DNA of 64,000 nucleotides from Halorubrum trapanicum (GCF_002355655.1 NZ_AP017569.1:1736001-1800000); one strand, 5' to 3'. Shown: positions 26,468 to 35,635, counted from the stretch's first letter. Numbers and translations are program-made. Notes: generated by a model not told the origin, from the sequence alone.

Positions 26468-28651
26468 GTGTCAGAGTCGCCGCACCTGCGGTTCTTCCCG
26501 TACGAGGAACCCTACCCGAACCAGCGCGAGGCGATGGACAGGGTCGCCAACGCGCTGGACCGCGGGCAGGACGTGCTGTTCGAGGGCGCGCCCGGGACGG
26601 GGAAGACCCTCTCCGCGCTCGTTCCCGCGCTCGAACACGCCCGCGAGCACGACCGCACGGTCGTCATCACGACCAACGTCCACCAGCAGATGCGGCAGTT
26701 CGTCGAGGACGCCCGCGCGATCACCCGCGAGGAGCCCATTCGCGCGGTCGTATTTAAAGGAAAGTCGTCGATGTGCCACATCGACGTCGACTACCAAGAG
26801 TGTCAGACCCTCCGGGACACCACCCGCGAGATGGTGGAGACGGAGAGCGAGGTGCGCGAGCTGGAGTCGCGCCAGCGCGAGCTGCTGGCCGAGAGCCGCG
26901 AGGGCGACGCGGGCGCCGCGGAGGCTCGCGAGGCGATCATGGAGGAGCTCGACGAGCTGGAGGCCGAAGTCGACGAGTACGAGACCGCCAACGTCTGCGA
27001 ACACTACCGCAACAACCTCACCCGCGACACCGACGAGTTCTTCTCGTGGCTCTTCGATGACGTCCGGACCCCCGACGACGTGTACGAGTACGCCGACGAG
27101 CGCGAGCTGTGCGGCTACGAGCTGTTAAAGGAGGGGATGGAGGGGGTCGACCTCGTCGTCTGTAACTACCACCACCTGCTCGACCCGAACATCCGCGAGC
27201 AGTTCTTCCGCTGGATCGACCGCGACCCGAGCGAGATAATCACCGTCTTCGACGAGGCGCACAACATCGAGGACGCCGCCCGCGACCACGCCACGCGGAC
27301 GCTGACCGAGAACACCTTAGACGCCGCGCTCGACGAGCTGGCCGACAGCGACGACTCCCGCGCGGAACCCGCCGAGAACGTCCTCCGCGCCTTCCGCGAG
27401 GCCCTCGTCGAGACGTACGAGGACGCGCTCGGGTTCGGCGGGGTCGACGAGAGCTGGGAGGACGTTTCGATCGCCAACGACGACCGTCGCGACGACCTCA
27501 CGCTGGCGTTCCTCCGCAATTACGAGGGCCGGGGGATAGACACCGAGGCCGAGCTCGCCGTGCAGCTCGGACAGGCGATAGACGAGGAGTACGAGCGCCG
27601 CTACCGCGACGGGGAGGCGACGACTCGGTCGGAGTCGCAGACGCTCGCGGCCGCCCGGTTCGTCGCGACGTGGATGGACGAGGGGGTCGAGTTCGGCCAG
27701 TACCCGGTGGTCTCCGTCCGGCGCGACGCGGGCACCGACGAGGTGTACGGGCGGGCGGAGCTGTACACCTGTATCCCGCGGAACGTCACCAGCGAGCTGT
27801 TCGACGAGGTGGCCGCCTCCGTCCTGATGAGCGCGACGCTGCGCCCGTTCGACGTGACCGAGGACGTGCTGGGGCTGGAAGACGTCGCGTCGATGGCCTA
27901 CGAGATGGGCTACCCCGAGGCGAACCGCCGGACGTTCGCCGCCGACGTGCCGCCGCTCTTCGCCTCCGACCGAAACGACCCGGAGACGCAGGCGGCGGTG
28001 TCGTCGCTGCTCCGCGACGCGATCCGGTTCACGCCCGGCAACACGCTCGCCTTTTTCCCCTCGTACGCCGAGGCCGAACGGTACCACGAGCGGCTCACGG
28101 ACGGCTCCCCTGAGACCGCCGCCGCCGACCTCGGCCCGATCCACCTCGACGGTCCGGGCGTCGACGAGGAGGCGCTCCGCAGCGAGTTCGTCGAGAGCGA
28201 CGGCGCCGCGCTGTTCACCTCACTGTGGGGGACGCTCGGGGAGGGGGTGAGCTTCGACGGCGACGACGCCCGCACGGTCGTCGTGGTCGGCGTCCCGTAC
28301 CCGCACCTCTCGGACCGCACCGAGGCGGTTCAGGACGCCTACGACCGCGCCTTCGCGGACCGCGACCGCTCCCGCGACCCGGGGTGGACCTACGCCGTCG
28401 AGATCCCGACGATCCGCAAGACGCGGCAGGCGCTCGGCCGGGTGATCCGCGGCCCCGACGACTTCGGCGTCCGGATCCTCGCCGACCGCCGCTACACGAC
28501 CGCCGACATGGGGAAGTACTCGGTCCGCTCCGCCTTCCCGCCCGAGGAGCGCGAGGAACTGCTCGACGTCGACCCCGAGAAGCTGAAGTTCGCGATGCTG
28601 AACTTCTATCAGGATCACGACGCGTACGACGGGCCGCCGCCGTCGCCGTGA
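26468..28651 (+). CDS. XPD/DinG-type Fe-S DNA helicase
   Basis: This protein of about 727 residues is a superfamily 2 helicase of the XPD/Rad3/DinG group. It has Walker A EGAPGTGKT, a DEAH box (VFDEAHNIED) and C-terminal motif VI (RQALGRVIRG). Four cysteines sit where the family binds a 4Fe-4S cluster: in SSMCHID, YQECQT, NVCEHY and ELCGYE. A charged coiled-coil region lies between the second and third cysteine. The GTG at 26468 gives the family-like start MSESPHLRFFPYEEPYPNQ; a TTG nine codons upstream is also possible. The role is inferred to be DNA repair. Confidence 0.93.
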   Translation: MSESPHLRFFPYEEPYPNQREAMDRVANALDRGQDVLFEGAPGTGKTLSALVPALEHAREHDRTVVITTNVHQQMRQFVEDARAITREEPIRAVVFKGKSSMCHIDVDYQECQTLRDTTREMVETESEVRELESRQRELLAESREGDAGAAEAREAIMEELDELEAEVDEYETANVCEHYRNNLTRDTDEFFSWLFDDVRTPDDVYEYADERELCGYELLKEGMEGVDLVVCNYHHLLDPNIREQFFRWIDRDPSEIITVFDEAHNIEDAARDHATRTLTENTLDAALDELADSDDSRAEPAENVLRAFREALVETYEDALGFGGVDESWEDVSIANDDRRDDLTLAFLRNYEGRGIDTEAELAVQLGQAIDEEYERRYRDGEATTRSESQTLAAARFVATWMDEGVEFGQYPVVSVRRDAGTDEVYGRAELYTCIPRNVTSELFDEVAASVLMSATLRPFDVTEDVLGLEDVASMAYEMGYPEANRRTFAADVPPLFASDRNDPETQAAVSSLLRDAIRFTPGNTLAFFPSYAEAERYHERLTDGSPETAAADLGPIHLDGPGVDEEALRSEFVESDGAALFTSLWGTLGEGVSFDGDDARTVVVVGVPYPHLSDRTEAVQDAYDRAFADRDRSRDPGWTYAVEIPTIRKTRQALGRVIRGPDDFGVRILADRRYTTADMGKYSVRSAFPPEEREELLDVDPEKLKFAMLNFYQDHDAYDGPPPSP

Positions 28652-28682
28652 GGCGGTCGCGCGCGGCGGGCGTCTCTGCCGA

Positions 28683-29042
28683 TCACCCCGGCATCGACGC
28701 GAGCAGGATCGAGGCCACGAGCAGGAGCCCGCTGAGCAGCGTCGTGACCACGGCGTGGATCAGCGTCATCACGACCACCGCCCGCCGCGGCTGTTCGTAG
28801 CTCCACCGGAACATCGTCCCGTCGACGAGGAGCGCGGCGAGGAGAATGAGCGCCCCGGAGAGTTCGAACGCGTTCCCGACGACGCTTATCACCGCGGGCA
28901 GCGGGCCGATGTAAAGGGCGCGTCGCGGGTCGACGTCGCCGAGGACGTTCCGGGCCGCGATGTGCGCGGTGACGGAGAGGAACAGCGCCAGCAGGACGGT
29001 CGTCCCGAGCACGGAGACCGGCGTCACCGTCTGTAAGAGCAT
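28683..29042 (-). CDS. Four-helix membrane protein, unknown
   Basis: This 119-residue protein is almost entirely hydrophobic, with four segments (about 8-28, 45-60, 62-76 and 90-115). It has an SVTAHIAARNVLGDVDPRRALY loop after the first helix. It matches small conserved membrane proteins of haloarchaea in length and layout but has no assigned role. It is convergent with the helicase gene. Confidence 0.7.
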   Translation of the reverse strand: MLLQTVTPVSVLGTTVLLALFLSVTAHIAARNVLGDVDPRRALYIGPLPAVISVVGNAFELSGALILLAALLVDGTMFRWSYEQPRRAVVVMTLIHAVVTTLLSGLLLVASILLASMPG

Positions 29043-29156
29043 GGTCGGGCTACGGGACGAGGGGTAAAAGTGGCCGCGGAACGGGTCGGCGCCGTCGCAT
29101 CCGCGTCGCGGGCGCGGCGCTCCCCCGTCCGCCGCCGGCCGCTTCGGTCCGCGTCG

Positions 29157-29717
29157 TCACTCCAGCAGTCCGAGGCCGTTCAGCTCCTCGACGATCACGT
29201 CGACGGCGGCCGCGGCGTCGTCGGGGGTCGTCCCGCCGGTGACGACCACCTTGCCGCTCCCGAACAGCAGCGCGACGACCTCCGGCTCGTCGAGGCGGTA
29301 GACGAGGCCGGGGAACTGCTCCGGCTCGTACTCGATGTGTTCCAAGCCGAGGCCGATCGCGATGGCGTTCAGGTTCAGGCTCTCGCCGAGGTCGGCCGAG
29401 GTGACGATGTTCTGGACCGTGACCTCCGGGTCCTCGATCGGGATCTGGAGCGCCCGGAGCTCCTCGAAGACGATGTCGAGGCTCTCGTGGACCGCCTCGA
29501 TCGAGTTCGCGCCGGTGCAGACGATCTTCCCGGAGCGGAAGATCAGGGCGGCCGACTTCGGGTCCGTGGTGCGGTAGACGAGCCCGGGGAACTGCTCGGG
29601 GTCGTAGTCGGCCCCCTCGAGGTCCATCGCGACGCTCTGGAGATCGAGCTCCTGTCCGATCCCCGTGGAAGCGACGACGTTCTCTACGGTGATCGTCTCC
29701 TTCGGGTCGGCCGTCAT
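29157..29717 (-). CDS. tbp: TATA-binding protein
   Basis: This 186-residue general transcription factor is built of two direct repeats. Both repeats contain the FPGLVYR segment and IFRSGKIVCTG- or LFGSGKVVVTG-type sequence. It binds promoter TATA boxes with TFB. The ATG at 29715-29717 is chosen over the GTG three codons upstream because GGAGGT stands just before it, an unusually good Shine-Dalgarno for this genome, and other haloarchaeal TBPs start here. The acidic C-terminus ends ELNGLGLLE. It is divergent from the tRNA methyltransferase gene across 84 bp. Confidence 0.98.
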   Translation of the reverse strand: MTADPKETITVENVVASTGIGQELDLQSVAMDLEGADYDPEQFPGLVYRTTDPKSAALIFRSGKIVCTGANSIEAVHESLDIVFEELRALQIPIEDPEVTVQNIVTSADLGESLNLNAIAIGLGLEHIEYEPEQFPGLVYRLDEPEVVALLFGSGKVVVTGGTTPDDAAAAVDVIVEELNGLGLLE

Positions 29718-29801
29718 TACCTCCACTCTCGCCCGAACGCCGTAAAAAGGTGGCTGGTCGGAACCGCCACGCTATTGGCGCCGCCGCGCGGAGCAGGCGG
29801 C

Positions 29802-30893
29802 GTGTACTGGCTCGAACTCGCCGGCGAGACCGACGCGTTCGCGGCCCGCGAGGCCGCGACCGCCGCGGCCGGCGTCGACCTCCTCGCGCCGGGGATCGCG
29901 CGGGCCGGCGGGATCGACCGCGTCCGCGTCCGCCGGCTCGCGTACACCCGCGCCGCCCACGAGGCGGTCGCGCGGACCGACGCCGACGTCGACGCCGCGG
30001 CCGCCGCGCTCCGGGCCGCGTCGCTCGACCGATCCGGGAGCGTCGCGGTCCGCGCCCGGAACGTCCGGGGCACGTCCGAGGTCTCCACCGAGGCGGCCGA
30101 GCGCGCGCTCGGCGGCGTCCTCGTCGACCGCGGGTTCGATGTCGACCTCGACGACCCCGACCACGTCCTCCGCGCGCTCTTTTCGGCCGGCCCGCGCGCC
30201 GAACACGACGCGGTGGCCGGCGCCGACGGCGGCGACGCGGACTGCTGCGCGCTCGGCTGGGTCGCGGCCGAGGCGGCCCGCGACTTCGCCCCGAACCCCA
30301 CCGACCGCCCCTTCTTCCAGCCGGGGAGCATGGCCCCCGCGGACGCCCGCGCCTACGCCAACCTCGCGGGCGCCGCACCCGGGCGGACCCTGCTCGATCC
30401 GATGTGCGGCACCGGCGGGCTCCCGCTGGAGGCCGGGCTCGTGGGCGCCGACGCCGTCGCCTGCGACGCGCAGGCGAAGATGGTCCGCGGCGCGCGAGAG
30501 AACTTCCGCGAGTACCTCGGTACTCCCGACACTGACGGATTCCCGGAGTGGCACGTCGCGCGCGGCGACGCGACCGCGCTGCCCCTCTCTGACGACGCCG
30601 TCGACGGCGTCGCGTTCGACGCCCCGTACGGTCGGCAGTCGAAGATCGCGCGCCACGAGCTCGCCGATCTCGTCGCGGGCGCGCTCGACGAGGCCGCTCG
30701 GGTCGCGCCCCGCGCGGTGCTGGTCGCCGACCGCGACTGGCGCGCCCCCGCCCGCGACGCCGGGTGGACCGTCGACGCGGCGTTCGAGCGCCGCGTCCAC
30801 CGGTCGCTGACGCGTCACGTGCTTGTGTTGCGTCGCGGCGACGCGGCGGGGAGCGGAGGGGTCGCGGCCGGTCTCTCGGCGGACCGAGAGTGA
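29802..30893 (+). CDS. tRNA (guanine-10 N2) methyltransferase
   Basis: This protein of about 363 residues belongs to the archaeal Trm-G10/Trm11 family that methylates guanine 10 of tRNA. An N-terminal THUMP-like region (about 1-150) precedes a Rossmann methyltransferase domain with the SAM motif LLDPMCGTGGLPLEA. The catalytic segment reads FDAPYGRQSK, where the family usually has DPPYG. The GTG at 29802 (MYWLELAGETDAF) gives the expected start. The C-terminal tail is Gly/Ala-rich. Confidence 0.9.
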   Translation: MYWLELAGETDAFAAREAATAAAGVDLLAPGIARAGGIDRVRVRRLAYTRAAHEAVARTDADVDAAAAALRAASLDRSGSVAVRARNVRGTSEVSTEAAERALGGVLVDRGFDVDLDDPDHVLRALFSAGPRAEHDAVAGADGGDADCCALGWVAAEAARDFAPNPTDRPFFQPGSMAPADARAYANLAGAAPGRTLLDPMCGTGGLPLEAGLVGADAVACDAQAKMVRGARENFREYLGTPDTDGFPEWHVARGDATALPLSDDAVDGVAFDAPYGRQSKIARHELADLVAGALDEAARVAPRAVLVADRDWRAPARDAGWTVDAAFERRVHRSLTRHVLVLRRGDAAGSGGVAAGLSADRE

Positions 30894-30998
30894 ACGACCG
30901 ATCGGCGGAATCGCTTCCCTTCGGGGCTCGCGCGACAAGTTTCAGTTTCGCTCCGGCGCCGGGCAACGGTTAAGTGCGCGGCCTCTCGTGGTACTCGC

Positions 30999-32123
30999 AT
31001 GACCGGGGACGCCGGGGACATGCTCTCGTGGGACGAGTCCGTGTTCCGCGACGAGTCGGTGTTCGAGATCGACCACGTCCCCGAGACGTTCCGCCACCGG
31101 GAGAGCCAGCTGGAGAACCTCAAGTACGCGCTCCGCCCCGCCGTCCGCGGCTCCCGCCCGCTCAACACGATGGTCCGCGGGCCGCCGGGGACGGGGAAGA
31201 CCACCGCGGTCCAGAAGCTGTTCGGCGAGCTCGGCGCCCGGACCGAGGTGCGGACGGTGCGCGTCAACTGCCAGGTCGACTCCACGCGCTACGCGGTGTT
31301 CTCCCGGCTGTTCGAGGGCATCTTCGAGTACGAACCCCCCTCCTCCGGCATCTCCTTCAAGAAGCTGTTCGGGCAGATCACCGACCGGCTCGTCGAGGAG
31401 GACGAGGTCCTGGTGGTCGCCCTCGACGACGTGAACTACCTCTTCTACGAGAACGAGGCGTCAGACACGCTGTACTCCCTCCTGCGCGCCCACGAGGCCC
31501 ACTCCGGCGCGAAGATCGGCGTCATCGTCGTCTCCTCGGACCTCGGTCTCGACGTGATCGACGACCTCGACACTCGGGTCCAGTCCGTCTTCCGCCCCGA
31601 GGAGGTGTACTTCCCCGTCTACGACGCGACCGAGATCTACGACATCCTCGCCGAGCGCGCCAAGCGCGGCTTCCACGAGGGGGTCATCGGCGACGCCGAG
31701 TTAGAGCGGGTCGCGGACCTCACCGCCGACAGCGGGGACCTCCGGGTCGGGATCGACCTGCTGCGCCGCGCCGGGCTCAACGCCGAGATGCGCGCGTCGA
31801 AGACGATCTCCGAGGAGGACGTCGAAGACGCCTACGACAAGTCGAAGCACGTCCACCTCTCGCGGTCGCTCCGCGGGCTCTCGGAGTCCGAGCGCGACCT
31901 CGTCCGCGTCCTCGCCGAACACGACGGCGAGCGCGCCGGCGCGGTGTACGACGCCTTCAACGACGAGACCGACCTCGGCTACACCCGCTATTCGGAGATC
32001 ATCAACAAGCTCGACCAGCTCGGCGTCATCGACGCGGAGTACGCCGACGTCGACGGCCGCGGCCGCTCGCGGGAGCTCTCGCTCGCGTACGACGCCGAGG
32101 CGGTGCTGGACCGGCTGGAGTGA
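30999..32123 (+). CDS. orc: Orc1/Cdc6 family replication initiator
   Basis: This 374-residue AAA+ protein has Walker A GPPGTGKTT (about residues 61-69) and a Walker B-like VVALDDVNYL. The C-terminal part is a winged-helix domain (LSRSLRGLSESERDLVRVLAEHDGER). It is an Orc1/Cdc6 protein that could load MCM at an origin. The sensor-2 arginine region GDLRVGIDLLRRAG is intact. The flanks hold no recognisable origin recognition boxes, so it may be one of the haloarchaeal orc genes not linked to its own origin. The ATG at 30999 lies about 25 nt after a GGTTAAGTG box. Confidence 0.95.
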   Translation: MTGDAGDMLSWDESVFRDESVFEIDHVPETFRHRESQLENLKYALRPAVRGSRPLNTMVRGPPGTGKTTAVQKLFGELGARTEVRTVRVNCQVDSTRYAVFSRLFEGIFEYEPPSSGISFKKLFGQITDRLVEEDEVLVVALDDVNYLFYENEASDTLYSLLRAHEAHSGAKIGVIVVSSDLGLDVIDDLDTRVQSVFRPEEVYFPVYDATEIYDILAERAKRGFHEGVIGDAELERVADLTADSGDLRVGIDLLRRAGLNAEMRASKTISEEDVEDAYDKSKHVHLSRSLRGLSESERDLVRVLAEHDGERAGAVYDAFNDETDLGYTRYSEIINKLDQLGVIDAEYADVDGRGRSRELSLAYDAEAVLDRLE

Positions 32124-32147
32124 CGGCGAAGTCGGCCGCTTGCTCTG

Positions 32148-32180
32148 TTGAATATCATTTTTAAATATATTTTGTTCGTA
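32148..32180 (+). terminator. T-rich terminator of orc
   Basis: The sequence after the orc stop contains ATTTTTAAATATATTTTG, far more T-rich than its surroundings and typical of archaeal T-tract termination. Confidence 0.5.
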
Positions 32181-32234
32181 ACCGCCGGTCACTGAAGAGT
32201 GCTTCTCGATCGGTAGCGGAAGTACGTGTATCGA

Positions 32235-32640
32235 TACAGTTGGTCAGTCGTTTATAAATCGGATCACGGTGTCGGTATCGGTTGTTTATAAGCGTAGGGC
32301 GGTGCTACGGTGGACACTCTCAAAGCCCCAGCCGTAAGGACGGCGCACGCTCGCTGCGCTCCTCAGTCGCTCGCGATGCTCGCTCCCTGCGGTGCTTGCG
32401 TCGCCTGCGCCGTCCTCACGACTGCCCCTTTGAGTCCCACCCAGCCGCAACCGCACAGCACCTCACGCCTCCCCAACCTCGTCAGTCGCCTCCGCTTCGC
32501 TCCGGCGACTGACTCCCTCGCGGGCTGGCTCGCGGCCGCCGGTGGCGGCCGCTCGCAGGCGCGCCACCGCATCGCGGTGTTCTTTTATAAGCGATCGTCG
32601 CCATCGCTCATCGCCTTTTAAATATGCTCCTGCTACCGCC
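32235..32640 (-). repeat. Interspersed structured repeat, copy D
   Basis: Copy D of the five-copy family, core 32317-32571. P1 spans 18 positions (AGCCGTAAGGACGGCGCA with the arm ending at 32422). Its two mismatches are C-A on the plus strand but become G-U pairs in a minus-strand RNA. P2 is a perfect 10-bp stem (32481-32490 with 32504-32513). P3 is identical to copy A (32532-32552). The TTATAA unit beside P1 is 3 bp closer than in the other copies. It lies between orc and rpiA. Confidence 0.85.
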
Positions 32641-32788
32641 GATCTGCGATACTCACTCCCGAAATCGCTCGTCGCTACGTCTGTACTGAGCGATTGAACA
32701 CATAAAGTATCAACCGCTAACGATTTCAACAGGACCGACCGCTTTCAGCCCCGACGCCTTTTCAACGCCCCCGAACGCAGTCGACGCC

Positions 32789-33550
32789 ATGAAGACGAGC
32801 GGCGGGAGCGACGCGATGAAGCGACGCGCCGGCGAGTCGGCGGCCGAGAGGGTGACCGACGGCGACGTGGTCGGCCTCGGAACGGGGTCGACGGCGGCCC
32901 ACGCGATCCGACGGCTCGGCGACCGGGTCGACGCGGGCCTCGACATTCGGGGCGTTCCCACCTCCTTCGCGAGCCGCGAACTCGCGGGCGAGGAGGAGAT
33001 TCCCTGCCTCGACCTCCCGGAGGCGGTCGGTCCGAAGGGACCTGGGATCGACGTCGCCATCGACGGGGCGGACCAGGTGGCGACGGGAACCGGGGAGGGG
33101 GCCGACGCCGGAGGCGAGGCGGACGGCGACGACCCCGTCCCCGGCGGCGCGCTAATAAAGGGCGGCGGCGCGGCGCACGCCCGCGAGAAGCTCGTCGACG
33201 CCGCGGCCGACCACTTTCTCGTCGTCGCCGACCCTTCGAAGGAGTCGCCGCGGCTGGACCGATCGGTCCCGGTCGAGGTGCTCCCCGCGGGGCGGACCGC
33301 GGTCGCCGCGGCGGTCCGGGAGGCGGGCGGCGAGCCGACGCTGCGGTGCGCGGAGCGGAAGGACGGCCCCGTGGTGACCGATAACGGGAACCTCGTGGCC
33401 GACTGCGCGTTCGGCGAGATCGCCGATCCGGCCGCCCTGTCCGCGACGCTGTCGTCGACTCCGGGCGTCGTCGAACACGGCCTCTTCGTCGGGTTCGCGG
33501 ACGAGGTCCACGTCGGGACGGAGTCGGGCGTCCGGGTCGACGAGCTCTGA
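32789..33550 (+). CDS. rpiA: Ribose-5-phosphate isomerase A
   Basis: This 253-residue enzyme interconverts ribose-5-phosphate and ribulose-5-phosphate. Diagnostic segments are VGLGTGSTAAHAI (phosphate binding), DVAIDGADQV, LIKGGGAAHAREK with the catalytic Glu/Lys region, and TDNGNLVADC. It has an acidic Gly/Asp-rich insertion at about 95-115 between two of these motifs. It starts at ATG 32789; an internal ATG at codon 10 is an alternative. Haloarchaea use it mainly for nucleotide precursor supply. Confidence 0.96.
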   Translation: MKTSGGSDAMKRRAGESAAERVTDGDVVGLGTGSTAAHAIRRLGDRVDAGLDIRGVPTSFASRELAGEEEIPCLDLPEAVGPKGPGIDVAIDGADQVATGTGEGADAGGEADGDDPVPGGALIKGGGAAHAREKLVDAAADHFLVVADPSKESPRLDRSVPVEVLPAGRTAVAAAVREAGGEPTLRCAERKDGPVVTDNGNLVADCAFGEIADPAALSATLSSTPGVVEHGLFVGFADEVHVGTESGVRVDEL

Positions 33551-33603
33551 AACCGGCGAATCACGGCGCCACGGCCGACAGCGCGGCCGCTCGTCACGTA
33601 GCG

Positions 33604-33636
33604 TTCAAATAAAATGGAACGGAAACGAGTTCCGTC
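33604..33636 (-). terminator. Stem-loop terminator of the mini histone gene
   Basis: ACGGAA-acgag-TTCCGT inverted repeat (33619-33635) right after the stop codon, followed on the minus strand by TTCCATTTTATTT. Confidence 0.6.
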
Positions 33637-33804
33637 TTAGAGGTCGCGCGGCTGGACCGTCTTCCGGTCGTTGGCCTCGGCGCGGCGCGCGGCGTCTTCG
33701 AGCAGCTCGTCCACTTCGTCGTCCAGCGCGTCGTAGAAGTCCGAAGCGACGTTCTTGTCGTCCAGGGCTTCCTTGACGGCCGCTTTGACAATGAGGTCTG
33801 CCAT
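33637..33804 (-). CDS. Short histone-fold protein (DUF1931-like)
   Basis: This 55-residue protein starts MADLIVKAAVKEALDDKNVA and ends RKTVQPRDL. It fits the helix-strand-helix layout of a minimal histone fold: a short first helix, a central amphipathic helix (DFYDALDDEVDELLEDAARRAEANDR) and the TV-x-P-RDL end that begins the last helix. Such single-domain proteins of the DUF1931 type are conserved in haloarchaea, and DNA binding is inferred only. A TATA-like CTTATTAAC lies about 25 nt before the ATG, and a stem-loop terminator follows the stop. Confidence 0.85.
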   Translation of the reverse strand: MADLIVKAAVKEALDDKNVASDFYDALDDEVDELLEDAARRAEANDRKTVQPRDL

Positions 33805-34107
33805 GCGATCGGTCCTTCCCGGTGATGGTTAATAAGAGTTCCTGAATTCGCCCGCGAGGGGCGCCGTGAAGCCGGTTCGCGGGGGGCTGCGAACACAGTC
33901 ACTTATAAATCTTGTGAGATTCTCGTCTCCGTTCCGGCTCGAACGCGCTCCGAACCCCTCTCGACACCGCCTCGGACTCGCCTCGACCGGGCCGGATCCC
34001 CGTCGCGTGACGCTCGCGAGTGCGTTTCGACCCCTGATCGCTTCGCGCGCGGCGCTCTCCCGCGGCGAACCGACAGGTTCGACCGGCTCCCCCGCCGACG
34101 GTCCGGC
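33805..34107. other. Intergenic region before larB
   Basis: It holds the histone-gene promoter on the minus strand and a plus-strand TATA-like ACTTATAAATC at about 33900, followed by a small hairpin AATCTTgtgAGATT. A second hairpin CGAAC-cgaca-GGTTCG lies shortly before larB. No coding frame with convincing composition was seen. Confidence 0.4.
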
Positions 34108-34875
34108 ATGCGAGAGACGCTTGCGGCGCTCGAAGCGGGCGAGATCGGCGTCGAGGAGGCGGAGTCGCGGCTCGCGGGCTACGCGACCACGGACGCGGGG
34201 CGGTTCGACGCCGCCCGCGAGCGGCGGCGCGGGATCCCCGAGGCGATCCTCGCGGAGGGGAAGACGCCCGCGGAGGTCGCCGCGCTGGCAACGACGGCGG
34301 TCGAAACGACGGGGCGGGCGCTGGTGACGCGCGCGGACGAGGCGACGGCGGCGGCGGTCGCGTCGGCTGTCGGCGACGGCGACCCGGGCGCGACGGTCGA
34401 CCGCGACGACCGGACCGGGACCGTCGTCGCGCACGCCGCCGACTTCGAGCCCCCGTCGCTCGACGCCGCGGTCGCGGTCGTGGCCGCCGGGACCGCGGAC
34501 GCGCCCGTCGCCGGCGAGGCGGCGGTCGTCGCCCGCGAGGTCGGGGCCGCGGTCGACCGGGTCGACGACGTCGGCGTCGCCAACCTCGACCGAATCTTAG
34601 ACCAGGTCGACCGGATCCGCGAGGCCGACGTCGTCGTCGTCGCGGCCGGCCGCGAGGGCGCCCTGCCGACCGTCGTCGCCGGCCTCGTCGACGCCCCCGT
34701 GATCGCGCTTCCCGTCTCGACCGGCTACGGCGTCGGCGGCGAGGGGATCGCGGCGCTTTCGGGCGCGCTCCAGTCGTGTTCCGTGCTCACGACCGTCAAC
34801 GTCGACGCCGGCTTCGTCGCCGGCGCGCAGGCCGGCCTGATCGCCCGCGCGGTCGACGCGGCGCGGGCCGAGTGA
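34108..34875 (+). CDS. larB: LarB-like nickel-pincer cofactor synthase (PurE-related)
   Basis: This 255-residue protein matches LarB in length and in its N-terminal start MRETLAALEAGEIGVEEAESRL. A C-terminal PurE/AIR-carboxylase-like domain contains ADVVVVAAGREGALPTVVAGL and PVSTGYGVGGEGIAAL. LarB carboxylates and hydrolyses nicotinate adenine dinucleotide to start the nickel-pincer cofactor used by lactate racemase and related enzymes. No LarC or LarE gene is in the window, so the pathway link is inferred from the family alone. Confidence 0.88.
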   Translation: MRETLAALEAGEIGVEEAESRLAGYATTDAGRFDAARERRRGIPEAILAEGKTPAEVAALATTAVETTGRALVTRADEATAAAVASAVGDGDPGATVDRDDRTGTVVAHAADFEPPSLDAAVAVVAAGTADAPVAGEAAVVAREVGAAVDRVDDVGVANLDRILDQVDRIREADVVVVAAGREGALPTVVAGLVDAPVIALPVSTGYGVGGEGIAALSGALQSCSVLTTVNVDAGFVAGAQAGLIARAVDAARAE

Positions 34876-35057
34876 GCGGTCCCGTCCGCACCGGCCGACC
34901 GCCGACGCGACCGCCGCGATCACCCCTCGCGGACTCCCGCGAGTCTCGGCGCGTTCCGGGTGGGATTAAACGGGCGAATACCGGCAGTCGGCGGGCCCGA
35001 GAAAGGGTATTTGTTCGTCGAGTCCGTACGGTAACTGCCGACGTACGTCGGCATCAC

Positions 35058-35210
35058 ATGCCACGCTGTGACCACTGCGGGTCGCACGTCTCGGACCGCT
35101 TCGCGCGCGTCTTCGCGGACGAGCGCGGCGACCTGAACGCGTGCCCGAAGTGCTCCGCGAACGCGGGCATCGCCGAGGTGTCTCGCGAGCGGACGCGAAC
35201 CGGGGACTGA
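35058..35210 (+). CDS. Small zinc-finger protein
   Basis: This 50-residue protein has two CxxC pairs, CDHCGS at residues 4-9 and CPKCSA at about 29-34, the layout of a one-zinc microprotein. It starts MPRCDHCGSHVSDRF. Such proteins are abundant in haloarchaea, and their roles are mostly unknown or regulatory. The ATG at 35058 is the only start that keeps both pairs. Confidence 0.75.
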   Translation: MPRCDHCGSHVSDRFARVFADERGDLNACPKCSANAGIAEVSRERTRTGD

Positions 35211-35362
35211 CCGGCGAAACGCCGATCGGAGACCGAGCGCACGGAGAGCGGCGGCTCCGTCTCGTCCTCGGTTCGGGCACCCCCCGATCCGACCCGGTCA
35301 CTCCCTCAATCCGACTCGGGCATATCCGCACCCATTTTGCGCTCGCGCCCGGACGACCGGCC

Positions 35363-35635
35363 GTGGCCGACCACCACGTGTACGTGATCGAGTGCGCCGA
35401 CGGTACCCTCTACACCGGGTACACGACGGACGTCGAGCGCCGCGTCGCCGAACACGACGCCGGGGAGGGCGCCAAGTACACGCGCGGGCGGACCCCAGTC
35501 ACCCTGCGCCACGTCGAGTCGTTCGACTCGAAGTCGGCGGCGATGTCGCGAGAGCACGCGATCAAGTCGCTGTCGCGCGCCGAGAAGGTGCGGCTGATCG
35601 GCGAGCCCGGCGAGGAGAGCGCTAACGGGGCCTGA
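35363..35635 (+). CDS. GIY-YIG domain protein (UPF0213-like)
   Basis: This 90-residue protein is a stand-alone GIY-YIG domain. HVYVIECADGTLYTGYTTDVERRVAEH contains the GIY-like (VYVIE) and YIG-like (YTGY) strands and the catalytic arginine helix. EHAIKSLSRAEK follows as in the UPF0213/YhbQ group. It starts with GTG at 35363. Its substrate is unknown; small GIY-YIG proteins are inferred to cut branched or damaged DNA. Confidence 0.88.
   Translation: MADHHVYVIECADGTLYTGYTTDVERRVAEHDAGEGAKYTRGRTPVTLRHVESFDSKSAAMSREHAIKSLSRAEKVRLIGEPGEESANGA

Noticed and set aside
30894-30998. Replication origin beside orc
   Set aside because: No origin-recognition boxes of the haloarchaeal type or AT-rich unwinding element were seen upstream; downstream AT-rich DNA is explained by the terminator and repeat copy D.
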